This document shows, piece after piece, positions 15,037 to 24,243 of a DNA stretch of 64,000 nucleotides. How positions within the stretch are numbered: the first letter of the stretch is position 1; each line of letters begins with the position of its first letter. The stretch lies in contig CACXMZ010000001.1 in assembly GCA_902768975.1 (NCBI GenBank), positions 105,939 to 169,938 on the forward strand, read 5' to 3'. This DNA is from an uncultured Coriobacteriaceae bacterium. Its GTDB lineage: Bacteria > Actinomycetota > Coriobacteriia > Coriobacteriales > Eggerthellaceae. The notes below the pieces were generated by a model. It saw nothing but the letters and a program-made list of their open reading frames with translations. It was not told the DNA's origin and did no database searches. The position numbers and the translations under genes were made by a program.

Positions 15037-16022
15037 GGCGTGACCTCCCTGTTCAAAAGCGAAAGTGAATTGTTATACACGTCGCGCAAGAAGCTTTCGC
15101 GTTCAGGCCCAGGCTCAAAGCCCAGCTGTTTGGCAATAAATTCGGCCGTAAAGATGGTCAAGTCCGCCCCGCATTCCACACTGCGGAAAGGTGCAGGCGC
15201 CATGAAAGGCCCGTCGGTTTCGAAGAGGAATTTGTCGCGCGGGATATGTACCAAGGCGTCGCGCAGGTCTTCCGAAGAACCGAAAGTGACCGCACCGCCC
15301 ACCGCAATATAGCAACCGCGTTCCACCCAGGGCATTAGTTCCTTGGTGCCCAAGTTGAAGCAATGCAAAATGGTGCCCGCTTCGGGAAAGCCAACCTCGT
15401 CCATGATAACAAGCGCTTCGTCATGCGATTCACGTTGGTGCAAAGTAAGCGGCAGCCCTGTTTGGTGCATAAGTTCCACCTGGCGCGCAAAAACTTCGCG
15501 CTGGGTTTCGCGCGGGCTGAAGTCGTAATGAAAGTCCAGGCCCAACTCGCCTACACAGCCCGTGCGCGGGTCCTTCCAGTATTCAAGCAACTGTGCTTCC
15601 ATAGCAGCGTCGTACTTGCGCGCATCGTGGGGGTGCACGCCACAGGAAATGCGATAAGCAGGCAGCTGCGCGTTGCTTTCAGGCGCAATTTCATGCAGAC
15701 GCTCTCCCGCTTCAGCAAACCAGCCATCTATCTGGGAATACACCACATCTGCCGCAGACGCCGGGTCGCCCATGCAGCACAGAAAACCAATGCCATGCAC
15801 GGCCGCGCGCGCAATTACCAGCGCCGGGTCGCGCATCATGGCAAGGTGAATATGTGTGTCTGCCACAGGCGCCTCAAGCGCCGGCTCGGGCGTCGGCACT
15901 TCGCGAATCTTGTGCTTCTTCTTGCAGCGGAAGAGTGCGTCGTTAAACTGCGTGACCACGTCTGAACCAAAGGGTTCTTCCCCACCGGGCGTTCTTAGTG
16001 CTTCTGTATGTTCATCTACCAC
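15018..16022 (-). CDS. tatD: TatD-family metal-dependent hydrolase/nuclease
   Basis: TatD enzymes are metal-dependent 3'-5' nucleases and phosphoesterases. Metal-binding motifs appear in order: DTHIHL, GELGLDFHY, TLHQRESH, ILHCFNLG and ETDGPFMAP. A ~50-residue N-terminal extension precedes the usual start of the fold. I chose the GTG at 16022, which has a GAGGG site 9 bases upstream; a TTG at 16061 in the same frame is an alternative. It follows metG closely, an arrangement shared with Bacillus and many actinobacteria. Confidence 0.9.
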   Translation of the reverse strand: MVDEHTEALRTPGGEEPFGSDVVTQFNDALFRCKKKHKIREVPTPEPALEAPVADTHIHLAMMRDPALVIARAAVHGIGFLCCMGDPASAADVVYSQIDGWFAEAGERLHEIAPESNAQLPAYRISCGVHPHDARKYDAAMEAQLLEYWKDPRTGCVGELGLDFHYDFSPRETQREVFARQVELMHQTGLPLTLHQRESHDEALVIMDEVGFPEAGTILHCFNLGTKELMPWVERGCYIAVGGAVTFGSSEDLRDALVHIPRDKFLFETDGPFMAPAPFRSVECGADLTIFTAEFIAKQLGFEPGPERESFLRDVYNNSLSLLNREVTPWQSVS

Positions 16023-16070
16023 AGAACTAATCCCTCGATAACGCAAAACCCCAGGGGGCAATACATCGTT

Positions 16071-17654
16071 TTATTCCAGGCTCAGATCAATGGCTTCGAC
16101 GTCCAAGCGCGGGAAGAGCGGGTCGCCCGTGACAACCGTGTTGCCCGCAGGCAGGCCACCCCAGGCAGCCGCAGCTTCAATGCCCGTCAGGCCATCAAGC
16201 GTACCCAGGCCCAGACGGTTGAAGACTTCCTGCGAAGTATTGGGCATAAAGGGTGCGAAGAAAAGCGCACACAAACGGCAGGCTTCCAGCAGGTTATACA
16301 TGACCGCCGCCAGTTCGTCAGCCGTTTCTTCGCTCTTTGCCAGGTTCCACGGCGCCATGTTTTCCACGTACAAGTTAGCGGCTTCCGCCAGCTTCTGCAC
16401 GGCGCGTGCGGCACCCGTAAAGTCCACCTTGCTCATGCAGGCTTCGTATTCCGCATACAAGCCCGCCACCACTTCTGCCAGCGGGTTAGCTTCCGCCCCC
16501 GCAGGCGCAGCAGGCACCTTGCCGTCGAAATACTTGCCCGTCATGTTGAACACGCGGCTGCACAGGTTGCCCCAGGTGTTTGCCAGGTCGGCGTTGTACA
16601 CCTGCACCATGCGCTCGAGCGAAATGTCGCCATCGTGGCCAAATTGCACGTCGCTCAAGAAGTAATAGCGGTAAGCATCCACGCCAAAAACCTTCACCAA
16701 ATCAGATGGACGCACGCCATTGCCCTTGCTCTTCGACATCTTTTCGCCCTTGGTCAGCAAGAAGCCGTGGCCAAATACATGCTCAGGCACATCCATGCCA
16801 GCCGCCATCAGCATGGCGGGCCAAATAACGCAATGGAAACGCGTGATGTCCTTGCCCACGAAGTGGTAGCTCGCTGGCCAAAATGCTTCCCATTCACCTT
16901 CGCGGGCAGGGTCGGCATAGCCAATGCCCGTGAAGTAGGAAAGCAGCGCGTCGAACCACACGTAGGCCACGTGGTCGGCGTCGAAGGGGAACGGAATGCC
17001 CCAGTCGAAGGTCGAACGCGAAATAGAGAGGTCCTTCAGGCCGCCTTTAACAAAGGTCACAATTTCGTTACGACGCGTTTCGGGCTGAATAAAGTCCGGG
17101 TGTTCGTCATAAAACGCCAGCAGCTTGTCCTGGAAGGCAGACAGCTTAAAGAACCAGTTTTCTTCCCCACCGCTTTCATAGCGCACGGGGCGCTTACAGT
17201 CGGGGCAGACGAATTCACCGTCGTCGTTCTTTTCCAGGTCGGACTCGGCGTAGTAGGTTTCTTCATGCACGCAGTACCAGCCTTCGTAGCTGGCCTTATA
17301 CAGCCAACCCGCATCGTTAACACGGTTCAAAAAGTCCTGCACCGTACGCGTATGGCGCTCGCTCGACGTACGCACAAAGTCCGTGTAGTTAACGTCGAGC
17401 AGCTCCCAGGCATCGCGAAATGCCGGCTCCATGCTGTCGCACCATTCCTGCGGGGCCATGCCCTGCTTTTCGGCCGTTTCAGCCACCTTTTGGCCATGTT
17501 CGTCCATGCCGGTTACAAAGCGCACGTCGTAGCCGTCCATGCGCTTGAAACGCGTTAAGGTGTCGGCGCCAATGGCGGTATAAGCCGTGCCCAAATGCGG
17601 CGCAGCATTCACGTAATAAATAGGCGTGGTAATGTAAAACGTTCCCTTAGACAT
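16071..17654 (-). CDS. metG: Methionyl-tRNA synthetase
   Basis: MetRS charges tRNA-Met. The 527-residue protein has the HIGH-type motif APHLGTAYTA at the start, the KMSKS motif EKMSKSKGNGV near residue 300, and no C-terminal tRNA-binding (EMAP-like) extension. The zinc knuckle is incomplete: the first pair reads CVHE instead of CxxC, while CPDC follows. The ATG at 17654 overlaps the stop of the upstream hydrolase gene by one base (TAATG) and has a GAGG site upstream. Confidence 0.96.
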   Translation of the reverse strand: MSKGTFYITTPIYYVNAAPHLGTAYTAIGADTLTRFKRMDGYDVRFVTGMDEHGQKVAETAEKQGMAPQEWCDSMEPAFRDAWELLDVNYTDFVRTSSERHTRTVQDFLNRVNDAGWLYKASYEGWYCVHEETYYAESDLEKNDDGEFVCPDCKRPVRYESGGEENWFFKLSAFQDKLLAFYDEHPDFIQPETRRNEIVTFVKGGLKDLSISRSTFDWGIPFPFDADHVAYVWFDALLSYFTGIGYADPAREGEWEAFWPASYHFVGKDITRFHCVIWPAMLMAAGMDVPEHVFGHGFLLTKGEKMSKSKGNGVRPSDLVKVFGVDAYRYYFLSDVQFGHDGDISLERMVQVYNADLANTWGNLCSRVFNMTGKYFDGKVPAAPAGAEANPLAEVVAGLYAEYEACMSKVDFTGAARAVQKLAEAANLYVENMAPWNLAKSEETADELAAVMYNLLEACRLCALFFAPFMPNTSQEVFNRLGLGTLDGLTGIEAAAAWGGLPAGNTVVTGDPLFPRLDVEAIDLSLE

Positions 17655-18826
17655 TAAATTTTCCTCATCTCTCCAACGCATTGAACGTACCATTCCTGGG
17701 CATTCGGTGGGCAGTATTTCATAGCCTTGTCTAGGGTGACGGAATAACCGTAGCCCTTCGCAAGACCCGCCACATGAGCCTTGATAGCTTCAGGCCAAGA
17801 AGACCAGCTGGACTGACCCCAACCCCAGGCATTGTGGGGTAAGAAACAAATCGCGCCCTTGCTGCTTTCCACGCAAGAAATGGCTGGGCTCCAGCGCGGA
17901 TCAATATGGTTGTCCCACGCTGCTTCAGCAAACACCTTGCCGTTGCCGCCCAAAGGAGCGCCGCCCAAGTACGCGTCGATACGGGCACCCCATTCTTTAA
18001 TGAAGTCTTCCTTGCTCATATTCCAGTTAACGTTGTCGTCGATAGTACCCGCTGCTTCAAGCGCCTTGTTGCGCGCATCAATTTCAGCGGCAAGCTCTTC
18101 TTCGGCCTGCTTTTGCGCTGCCTTCGCTTCTTCGAGCTTGGCCTTAGAATCTTCCAACCTAGCGTCGGCCAAGCGTTGTTCTTCGGCAGCTTCAGCTTCC
18201 TTCTTTTCAAGGTCAAGCTTTGCCTGTTCATGTTCGGCCTTCATTTCGGCATAACGCCCAATTTCGGCGAGATTCAACTCTTGCACGTGTTCCATGTATT
18301 CCAAGTTACGCACAAAGTCGTTAAGCGAAGTGCTCGAGAAAATAAAATCAGTCAGATTAAAGCCCGAAGCATCGAGCATATACTGAAGCTTCAGCGCGTC
18401 GGCACTTTTTTGCTTTTGGTCGGCCAGCTGCCCTGCGACTTTCTTGATAGTCGCTTTCATCTCTTCGACTTGCTCCTGCAGATCCTCGACTTTTTTTCGT
18501 GCATCTTCGAGGCCCTGTTCGGCTGCAGCCGCATCGCTTTCGGCCGACTTCACGCCCTGAGCCTTTTCATTGATGGTAGTTAAAAAACCTGCAATGTCTT
18601 CGTCTTCTGAAGCCCATCCAGGAAGGTCGAGCGATTCTGCCGTAATGGGCTCCACGCTCTCTGTTGCAGCGGCTTCGTCTTCTTCGTCGGCAAAGGCCCA
18701 TTCAGTGGGCGAAAAAGCCACGCCTAGCAGCAGAATAAAAGCCGCAAACAAAATGCCGGCAGCACGAAGGAAAGCACCCAACAACCTGGTGTTTTTAAAG
18801 GATATGTTTAGTGGTGCAAAATCCAA
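17654..18826 (-). CDS. Secreted coiled-coil peptidoglycan hydrolase (paralog 1)
   Basis: The 390-residue protein has a signal peptide (hydrophobic residues ~20-40, ending near WAFADEE), a long coiled coil of Glu/Lys/Ala heptads (~90-250) like PcsB/CwlO-type cell-wall regulators, and a C-terminal domain FAEAAWDNHIDPRWSPAISCVESSKG...NAWGWG resembling glucosaminidase/lysozyme-type domains. It probably trims peptidoglycan at division or growth sites. The start is a TTG at 18826 with AGGGAAG upstream. It overlaps metG by one base, linking its translation to metG. Confidence 0.8.
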   Translation of the reverse strand: MDFAPLNISFKNTRLLGAFLRAAGILFAAFILLLGVAFSPTEWAFADEEDEAAATESVEPITAESLDLPGWASEDEDIAGFLTTINEKAQGVKSAESDAAAAEQGLEDARKKVEDLQEQVEEMKATIKKVAGQLADQKQKSADALKLQYMLDASGFNLTDFIFSSTSLNDFVRNLEYMEHVQELNLAEIGRYAEMKAEHEQAKLDLEKKEAEAAEEQRLADARLEDSKAKLEEAKAAQKQAEEELAAEIDARNKALEAAGTIDDNVNWNMSKEDFIKEWGARIDAYLGGAPLGGNGKVFAEAAWDNHIDPRWSPAISCVESSKGAICFLPHNAWGWGQSSWSSWPEAIKAHVAGLAKGYGYSVTLDKAMKYCPPNAQEWYVQCVGEMRKI

Positions 18827-18839
18827 TATTCAAGCTTCC

Positions 18840-18873
18840 CTAACAAAACAGGAGCGGCTAAAAACCGCTCCTG
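18840..18873 (-). terminator. Terminator between the two hydrolase genes
   Basis: AGGAGCGG (18850-18857) pairs with CCGCTCCT (18865-18872); on the minus strand the hairpin is followed by GTTTTGTTA. It lies between the upstream paralog's stop (18920) and the start of the next gene, so full readthrough is unlikely. Confidence 0.7.
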
Positions 18874-18919
18874 CAAGTGTACCCGTTTTGGAGGTAATTC
18901 CGCGGTAAAAACCCCGTAC

Positions 18920-20077
18920 TTACATGCTTTCCATGTTGTTGATTACCTGGCGCTGCCATTCGCCAGAATTCGGCGGGCAATACTTCGCAGCGTCTTCGGC
19001 CGAGACATTATTGCTGTAGCCTTTGGCGTAACCGCTTGTCCAGGAATCGATGGCTTCGTCCCATGAAGAATAGCTGTAGTTGCCCCAACCCCAGGCATTG
19101 TAAGACCTGAAGTTAACAGCACCCGTGCCACTTTCTACGGTTGAAACGGCCGCGCCAATACGCGGGTCAACGCCGTACTTCCATGCAGCTTCAGCGTAGT
19201 TTTCGCCCTGCCCCGCCATGGCGGTACCGCTCAGGTAGTTGTTTAGACGATCAGACCATTCACTTACGAATTCTTCTTTGCTCATGTCCCAGTTAACCGC
19301 CGCGAGGCTTGCTGCGGCAGAAGTTGAACCGCCGGCGTTCGTGTAAGCGGCCTGGGCGGCAGCGGCGACGGCTTCAGAGTCGCCCCCTGCGGCCTGGGCT
19401 TCCGCGGCAGCAGCAGCAGCGGCAGCCATGGCTGCTTCGTTGGCTTCCATTTCAGCCTGAGCTTCTGCCAGAGCGCGTTCCTGTGCTTCCTGACGTGCCG
19501 CTTTAGCCTGTTCCATGGCACGCTCAGCACGTTCAGCGGCAGTGTCGGCATCAGCCTTGTCTTTGGCCAGTTGAGTCTGGGTTTCTTCCAGTTCAAGCCT
19601 CAGTGCGTCAAGCTTGGCAATTTCGCTCGCAGAATGCTGATGGATGCAGTCAATGTAGTCTATCTGGCACAGGAAGTCCGTTAAATTTTCGGACGAAAGT
19701 GCCAAGGTGATAATGTCGTAACCTTCCGACTGAAGCACGTAAAGCGTCTTCAGCGCACCAGCGGCTGTAGCCTGGCGCCCAGGAAGCTGTTCGTTGATTT
19801 CGTCAATGCGCGTCTGGGTTGCTTCGATCTTGGTCGTGAGTTCTTCCACCTTTGCGACCGCTTCGTCATAGTCGTTAGCGGTCGACTCAATCTGAGCCTG
19901 CAGCTGGTCCAACTCCAGAGTAGCTTCTTCGGAAAGCTCTACGTCAGGCATGTCTGTGTCGGAAACATCGATTTCATCTGCCCAGGCAAAGGTGGTAGAA
20001 GCCAATGCCAAAAGAAGCAGAGGCACTGCTACAATCGCACCAAAATATGACAGTGTGCGCTGTTCAATTCGTAGCAT
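18920..20077 (-). CDS. Secreted coiled-coil peptidoglycan hydrolase (paralog 2)
   Basis: This 385-residue paralog of the next gene has the same plan: signal peptide (LSYFGAIVAVPLLLLALASTTFAWA), coiled coil (~50-225) with an alanine-rich hinge, and the C-terminal domain YAEAAWKYGVDPRIGAAVSTVESGTG...NAWGWG, ending YCPPNSGEW. The two C-terminal domains are clearly homologous; the coiled coils differ more. The ATG at 20077 has an AGAAAGG site 8 bases upstream. Tandem duplication beside metG is the simplest origin. Confidence 0.82.
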   Translation of the reverse strand: MLRIEQRTLSYFGAIVAVPLLLLALASTTFAWADEIDVSDTDMPDVELSEEATLELDQLQAQIESTANDYDEAVAKVEELTTKIEATQTRIDEINEQLPGRQATAAGALKTLYVLQSEGYDIITLALSSENLTDFLCQIDYIDCIHQHSASEIAKLDALRLELEETQTQLAKDKADADTAAERAERAMEQAKAARQEAQERALAEAQAEMEANEAAMAAAAAAAAEAQAAGGDSEAVAAAAQAAYTNAGGSTSAAASLAAVNWDMSKEEFVSEWSDRLNNYLSGTAMAGQGENYAEAAWKYGVDPRIGAAVSTVESGTGAVNFRSYNAWGWGNYSYSSWDEAIDSWTSGYAKGYSNNVSAEDAAKYCPPNSGEWQRQVINNMESM

Positions 20078-20113
20078 GTTGCAAACCTTTCTGGGGCAAC
20101 TGCAAAAATGCAC

Positions 20114-20361
20114 GGTTACCCATATGCTTTCCCATGCGCGACCACTTCAAATGAGTGGCTGAAAAGTGCTCTTATTATACCTGAACGGGCTCTTATGCTT
20201 TATCACGTATGTATACAAAAAGTTCCATTTTCAGAGTAAAAAAGCCGTTCTTTTCATGGCGAACAGGGCTTATAGAAGTGCAGGACTTGTGAAGTGCATG
20301 TGAGCAAATTACAGACCAGAAAAGCCTTTAAAAATGCTCTTTACGCAATACATAGTGGTTG
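20114..20361. promoter_or_regulatory. Intergenic stretch with TATAAT box for hydrolase gene
   Basis: This A/T-rich gap has no credible ORF. A TATAAT hexamer on the minus strand (20179-20174) lies about 100 bases upstream of the hydrolase start and is the best -10 candidate; no good -35 is seen at 17 bases. I see nothing else in it. Confidence 0.35.
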
Positions 20362-21300
20362 CTATGTACGGGTATGCACTAACTGGTAGGCAGCGTTGCG
20401 AGAAATGCCAAATTCATCTTGTAGCTTTTTTAGCATCTCTTTTTTAGATAATTCGCCCGAAGAAAGCATTTTTTGGGCTGCCTGTGCGGCACGATCGAGG
20501 GCGTTATTTTTGGCTTCAGAAAGCTCGTACTCATCGGCCACGTCGATGACCACCACGATTTCACCCTTGATACCCTCACCTGCTTCGCGGGCGGCAAAGC
20601 GCTCTGCAAGCGCAGGGGCAAAATCGATAACAACTTCTTCGTGGAGCTTGGAAAGCTCACGACAAACCGCTACCGTGCGCAAAGGAAGTGCGTCTGCAAT
20701 GGCTTCAAGGCATGCCACTAAGCGCTTCGGGCTTTCATAGAAAATAGCGACGGCGTCCAAGGGGCGCAGGCTTTCGAGGACCTTGGTGCGCTCCCCCGCC
20801 TTCCGGGGGAAGAAACCGCCGAAATAAAAACGCGGGCAGGTAAAACCGCTGGCCACGTAGGCCGTTGTAGCAGCTGTTGGACCAGGCAAAACATCCACAG
20901 GTACGTCCAATTCGCGCGCGTGCGCCACAAGAAGCTGCCCTGGGTCGGAAACGCCAGGCATGCCTGCGTCGCTGCAGTACACGATGGTTTCACCAAAGAG
21001 GGCACGGCTCACCAGCGCAGCGCCACATGTTACATAGTCGTCGGTGGGCAGCGGCCCATCCGTCATGCTTATCCGATTTATGGGCATACGGATAGTTGCT
21101 TCATCCATGCGCTCTAGGCGCACGCCTTTTATGCCTAGCGCTGCCAAGAGTTTGCCCGTAACGCGCGTATCTTCGCAATACACGACGTCCGCTTCGCGTA
21201 GGGCTTCCAAAGCACGCGGCGGCATGTCGCCCAAATTGCCTAGGGGCGTAGGACAAATAACCAGCTTGCCACTTTTTTCTTGTTTACCGCTCGTTTTCAT
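20362..21300 (-). CDS. rsmI: 16S rRNA (cytidine1402-2'-O)-methyltransferase
   Basis: RsmI methylates the ribose of C1402 in 16S rRNA. Motifs of this SAM enzyme: LVICPTPLGNLGDMPPRALEAL at the start, VVYCEDTR, YCSDAGMPGVSDPG, VLPGPTAATTAYVASGF, and YESPKRL. The segment after EDTR, usually LLxHxxI, is replaced by a divergent stretch (residues ~60-85). A -10 box TAAGAT on the minus strand (21313-21308) ends exactly 7 bases before the ATG, and there is no ribosome binding site, so the mRNA is probably leaderless. Confidence 0.93.
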   Translation of the reverse strand: MKTSGKQEKSGKLVICPTPLGNLGDMPPRALEALREADVVYCEDTRVTGKLLAALGIKGVRLERMDEATIRMPINRISMTDGPLPTDDYVTCGAALVSRALFGETIVYCSDAGMPGVSDPGQLLVAHARELDVPVDVLPGPTAATTAYVASGFTCPRFYFGGFFPRKAGERTKVLESLRPLDAVAIFYESPKRLVACLEAIADALPLRTVAVCRELSKLHEEVVIDFAPALAERFAAREAGEGIKGEIVVVIDVADEYELSEAKNNALDRAAQAAQKMLSSGELSKKEMLKKLQDEFGISRNAAYQLVHTRT

Positions 21301-21370
21301 ATACTCAATCTTACCGTATTAAGGTGTAGAATTTCCCCAGGCCCATATACGCCCAGATAGAGGAGGCATC

Positions 21371-21883
21371 ATGGCTGGCATTCGCAACGTTCGTACCCAC
21401 CTTGTTATCGTCTTGCTTGCCATACTGTGCCTTGCAACATGCTTTGCCCTTACGGCGTGCAAACTACCAGCACAAACATCAAGTTCTCCGAGTTCGGCCA
21501 GCCCGAACAGCAGCGACGAACCAATCACGACCGACCTGGAAGAGCGCTATGCTGTACTGCTCGATTACAATGCAGGCACAGGTTACGAATGGGTGTGTAC
21601 CGTAGAGCCCGAAGATATCTTTGACATCATTGGCACGCACACCGAAAGCATGTCCGACAGCAAGGAACCCACCACGGGTGGACCCATGCGTGACTATGTA
21701 AATATTATTGCTCGCGCACCTGGAAAAGCCACGCTGATCTGCGAGCTTAAGCGCAGCTGGGAGGACGAAGAACCCGCAGAAGTGCAGACTTTTGTTTTCG
21801 AAGTCAACGGCGGTCTAGGAATGACCTTCATACCTGAAGAATCAAGCTATGTAAACGAACCCGTTGAAACCTTTAGCTCCTGA
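21371..21883 (+). CDS. Lipoprotein with chagasin-like (I42) protease-inhibitor domain
   Basis: Residues 1-30 form a lipoprotein signal with lipobox LTAC (Cys30). After a Ser/Pro linker, the domain carries the three chagasin loops: NAGTGYEW, GGPMRDY and KRSWEDE, corresponding to the family's NPTTGY, G-rich and RPW loops. Chagasin domains inhibit papain-type cysteine proteases, here at the cell surface. An AGAGGAGG site precedes the ATG. The stop is TGA (21881-21883); the same frame then continues open for 890 bases into a nuclease, so this may be the front part of a larger protein. Confidence 0.8.
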   Translation: MAGIRNVRTHLVIVLLAILCLATCFALTACKLPAQTSSSPSSASPNSSDEPITTDLEERYAVLLDYNAGTGYEWVCTVEPEDIFDIIGTHTESMSDSKEPTTGGPMRDYVNIIARAPGKATLICELKRSWEDEEPAEVQTFVFEVNGGLGMTFIPEESSYVNEPVETFSS

Positions 21884-22774
21884 AGGACGCCGGCGGGGAC
21901 CGAAGCAGACGAGCTAGAAATTGAAGACAGTAGTAGTAGCAGCGCAACTGAGGCACCTATCCAACTTGATAGCGTACCCGCATATTCAGATGCACTCTCG
22001 ATCGAAATCAATGGCAACACCCCCTTCTTCACCGAAGAAGACCGCACGCGCGGGCCTTTCGAAACCTATAGTGAACTGGACGAACTAGGGCGCGCGGGCG
22101 TAGCTTTTGCCCTTATTACGCGCGATACCATGCCCACCGAAAAACGCCAGGGCGACCTGAAATACAACCCCACGGGCTGGCAAGTAAACAAATATGACTT
22201 TGTGGACTACCAGTTCCTGTACAACCGCTGCCATTTAATTGCATGGTCGCTCGCGGCCGAAGGCGACAACCCACAAAACCTCATAACGGGCACGCGTACT
22301 TTAAACATCGAAGGCATGCGCCCCTTCGAAGACGCCGTCATGCGCTACGTTTACCGCACAAACAACAGCGTGCTCTACCGCGTAACGCCTGTATTTTGGG
22401 CAAACAACCTGGTGGCTAATGGCGTGCTTATTGAAGCCGAATCGGTCGAAGATGACGGCGCAGGCATACGCTTTTGCGTCTATTGCTATAACGTGGAACC
22501 AGGCGTTGCTATAAACTATGCCACGGGTGAAAACGAAGCCGACGGCACCAAACAAAAAGAGGCCTACGTTCCCACGGCCGAAGAAGCAGCGGCCGACTTC
22601 ATCATCAACAAAGGATCGGGCGTCTACCACTACCCCGACTGCGAAGCCCTCGCCGAAATGCGTGACTATAACAAGCTGTACTTCAACGGCACGCGCGAAG
22701 AACTTCAGGCCAAATATCCTGCTGAAGAAGGCTACCGCCTGTGCAAGATGTGCCGCGAAAAGCACGGCGAGTAA
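21884..22774 (+). CDS. DNA/RNA non-specific endonuclease, in frame after a TGA and without own start
   Basis: In the same frame as the lipoprotein, right after its TGA, the sequence continues as a Ser-rich linker and a complete nuclease domain: IEINGNTPFF, YSELDELGRAGVAFA, MPTEKRQGDL, then the catalytic NRCHLIAW and NLITGTRTLNIEGM. This is the NucA/EndA family of secreted sugar-non-specific nucleases. The C-terminal ~55 residues add a YHYPDCEAL...CKMC metal-binding-like module. There is no ATG, GTG or TTG in frame before the ATG at 22130, which would delete conserved N-terminal motifs. It is either a gene broken by one nonsense change or expressed by readthrough. Confidence 0.7.
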   Translation, partial: RTPAGTEADELEIEDSSSSSATEAPIQLDSVPAYSDALSIEINGNTPFFTEEDRTRGPFETYSELDELGRAGVAFALITRDTMPTEKRQGDLKYNPTGWQVNKYDFVDYQFLYNRCHLIAWSLAAEGDNPQNLITGTRTLNIEGMRPFEDAVMRYVYRTNNSVLYRVTPVFWANNLVANGVLIEAESVEDDGAGIRFCVYCYNVEPGVAINYATGENEADGTKQKEAYVPTAEEAAADFIINKGSGVYHYPDCEALAEMRDYNKLYFNGTREELQAKYPAEEGYRLCKMCREKHGE

Positions 22775-22817
22775 AACTCAAGCACCGGCACAGAAACCTA
22801 CGATTGCTCGCAAAGCC

Positions 22818-24116
22818 TTATGGGCGTGGCTGAGGGCGTACGGCTACAAAAGAAATAAGGCACGCGAGCAGGGAAAATGCCGCAACCACGTAATACATAA
22901 TGCTATACCCCGCTGCGTCAGCAACAATGCCACCCACAAGCGCACCGACGGCAATGCCAACGTCAAACAAGGTCATATACGTAGAAGTTGCCACACCGCG
23001 GCGCCAGGGCTCCACGTCAACAACCGCCATGGTCTGGTAGGTGCCCATGGCCGTACCAATACCTAAGCCACCAAATACACCTGCCGCGGCAAACATAAGC
23101 GGGCTGGTTGCAAGGCCAATAAGCACAAGCGTCCAGGCCGTGCACAAGGTAGCGAGTATCGCCGGAATGCGGAATCCGTGCTGGTCGATAAGGCGGCCAA
23201 TACCCGGACGGCTTACGAGCGTAGCAATGGCGTACATAACAAAATAAATTGAAACACCTTCAACGCCCTGGCTGCTCGCATGAAGCGCAATAAAGGTGGT
23301 AATGCAGCCAAAGCCAATATTAACAAGCATCATGAGTATGCCAGGCAGCACCGCGCGGCGGTCGAAGAGCGTTTCGAGCTTCGAGTACTCCTGTGCCCGC
23401 GGTACGGGAGGAGCGGCATTTTCCCGTGCGCCACCAGTTTCTATGCCAGCAGGGCTCCCGTCCGGCGCACCGGCTGGCTCTTCAGTAGGCTGGGCATTGT
23501 GTACGCTTATTTCACTTTCATGCCCCTGCCTGCGGAAATGGTGTTCAAGAAGTGAAAAGACTAGAGAAATAAGCGTTATGCCTGCAGCAACGTAGATCAT
23601 GTACACCGCGCCGGGGCCGTCGATCAAAGCGAGTGAAGCAACGGGCGCCAGCGCACTTGAAAGGGCGTTTGTCATAGCAAAGTAGCCCATGCCTTCGGCA
23701 AAACGATGCTTTGGAATAATGTCGGCCGCAAGCGTGGAAGACGCCGTCGAGCCCATGCCCCAACCAAGACCATGGAGCAGGCGAAGACCCAAGATTATGC
23801 CCACGAAAGGAAAGATGGCATAAGAAATAATCGTGCAGGCCATAACAAAGGCGCCAGCAATGAGCATGCCCGTACGGCCAAAGCGGTCAAGCAGAGCGCC
23901 CGCGAACACGCGCACCAGGGTGGCCGTTACCGTCATGAGTGTGGTAGCAAGGCCAACAATCTGGCCCGTTGCTCCCAGCTGGTCCATGTACAAAGGCAGG
24001 CCAATGTTAACCATCTGGAAGCCAAAAAACGCCGACAAATTGATAGTGGCAAGCAAGAGGAAGTCACGTGTGAATATCTCACCCAGCGAGCCTTTTTGTA
24101 CCTTTCCAGCAGCCAA
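22818..24116 (-). CDS. MFS transporter
   Basis: The 432-residue protein has about twelve membrane helices in two halves and the MFS loop motif LLDRFGRTGMLIAG between helices 2 and 3; a matching GRLIDQHGFRIPAIL occurs in the second half. The central cytoplasmic loop (about residues 200-245) is a long Ala/Pro/Gly-rich stretch. Substrate is unknown; the sequence resembles drug or metabolite exporters. The ATG at 24116 has an AGAGGAGAGG site. Confidence 0.88.
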   Translation of the reverse strand: MAAGKVQKGSLGEIFTRDFLLLATINLSAFFGFQMVNIGLPLYMDQLGATGQIVGLATTLMTVTATLVRVFAGALLDRFGRTGMLIAGAFVMACTIISYAIFPFVGIILGLRLLHGLGWGMGSTASSTLAADIIPKHRFAEGMGYFAMTNALSSALAPVASLALIDGPGAVYMIYVAAGITLISLVFSLLEHHFRRQGHESEISVHNAQPTEEPAGAPDGSPAGIETGGARENAAPPVPRAQEYSKLETLFDRRAVLPGILMMLVNIGFGCITTFIALHASSQGVEGVSIYFVMYAIATLVSRPGIGRLIDQHGFRIPAILATLCTAWTLVLIGLATSPLMFAAAGVFGGLGIGTAMGTYQTMAVVDVEPWRRGVATSTYMTLFDVGIAVGALVGGIVADAAGYSIMYYVVAAFSLLACLISFVAVRPQPRP

Positions 24117-24243
24117 TGCCTCTCCTCTTGCTTTCCGCCAATGCGGCAGGAATTATCCATTCTCCACATGAAAGTGTAATACATTTCCGGGTTACCATGC
24201 GGGGGCGCGAAGCCATGTTCCCCCAATTACTATCACGCACAAT

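Noticed and set aside
21881..21883. TGA as a selenocysteine codon in the chagasin-nuclease frame
   Set aside because: It lies in a Ser-rich linker with no redox motif, and no obvious SECIS-like hairpin follows directly; nonsense mutation or readthrough is simpler.
23041..24179. Long plus-strand frames opposite the MFS gene
   Set aside because: They are reverse-strand shadows of a well-supported transporter and have no ribosome site or family motifs.
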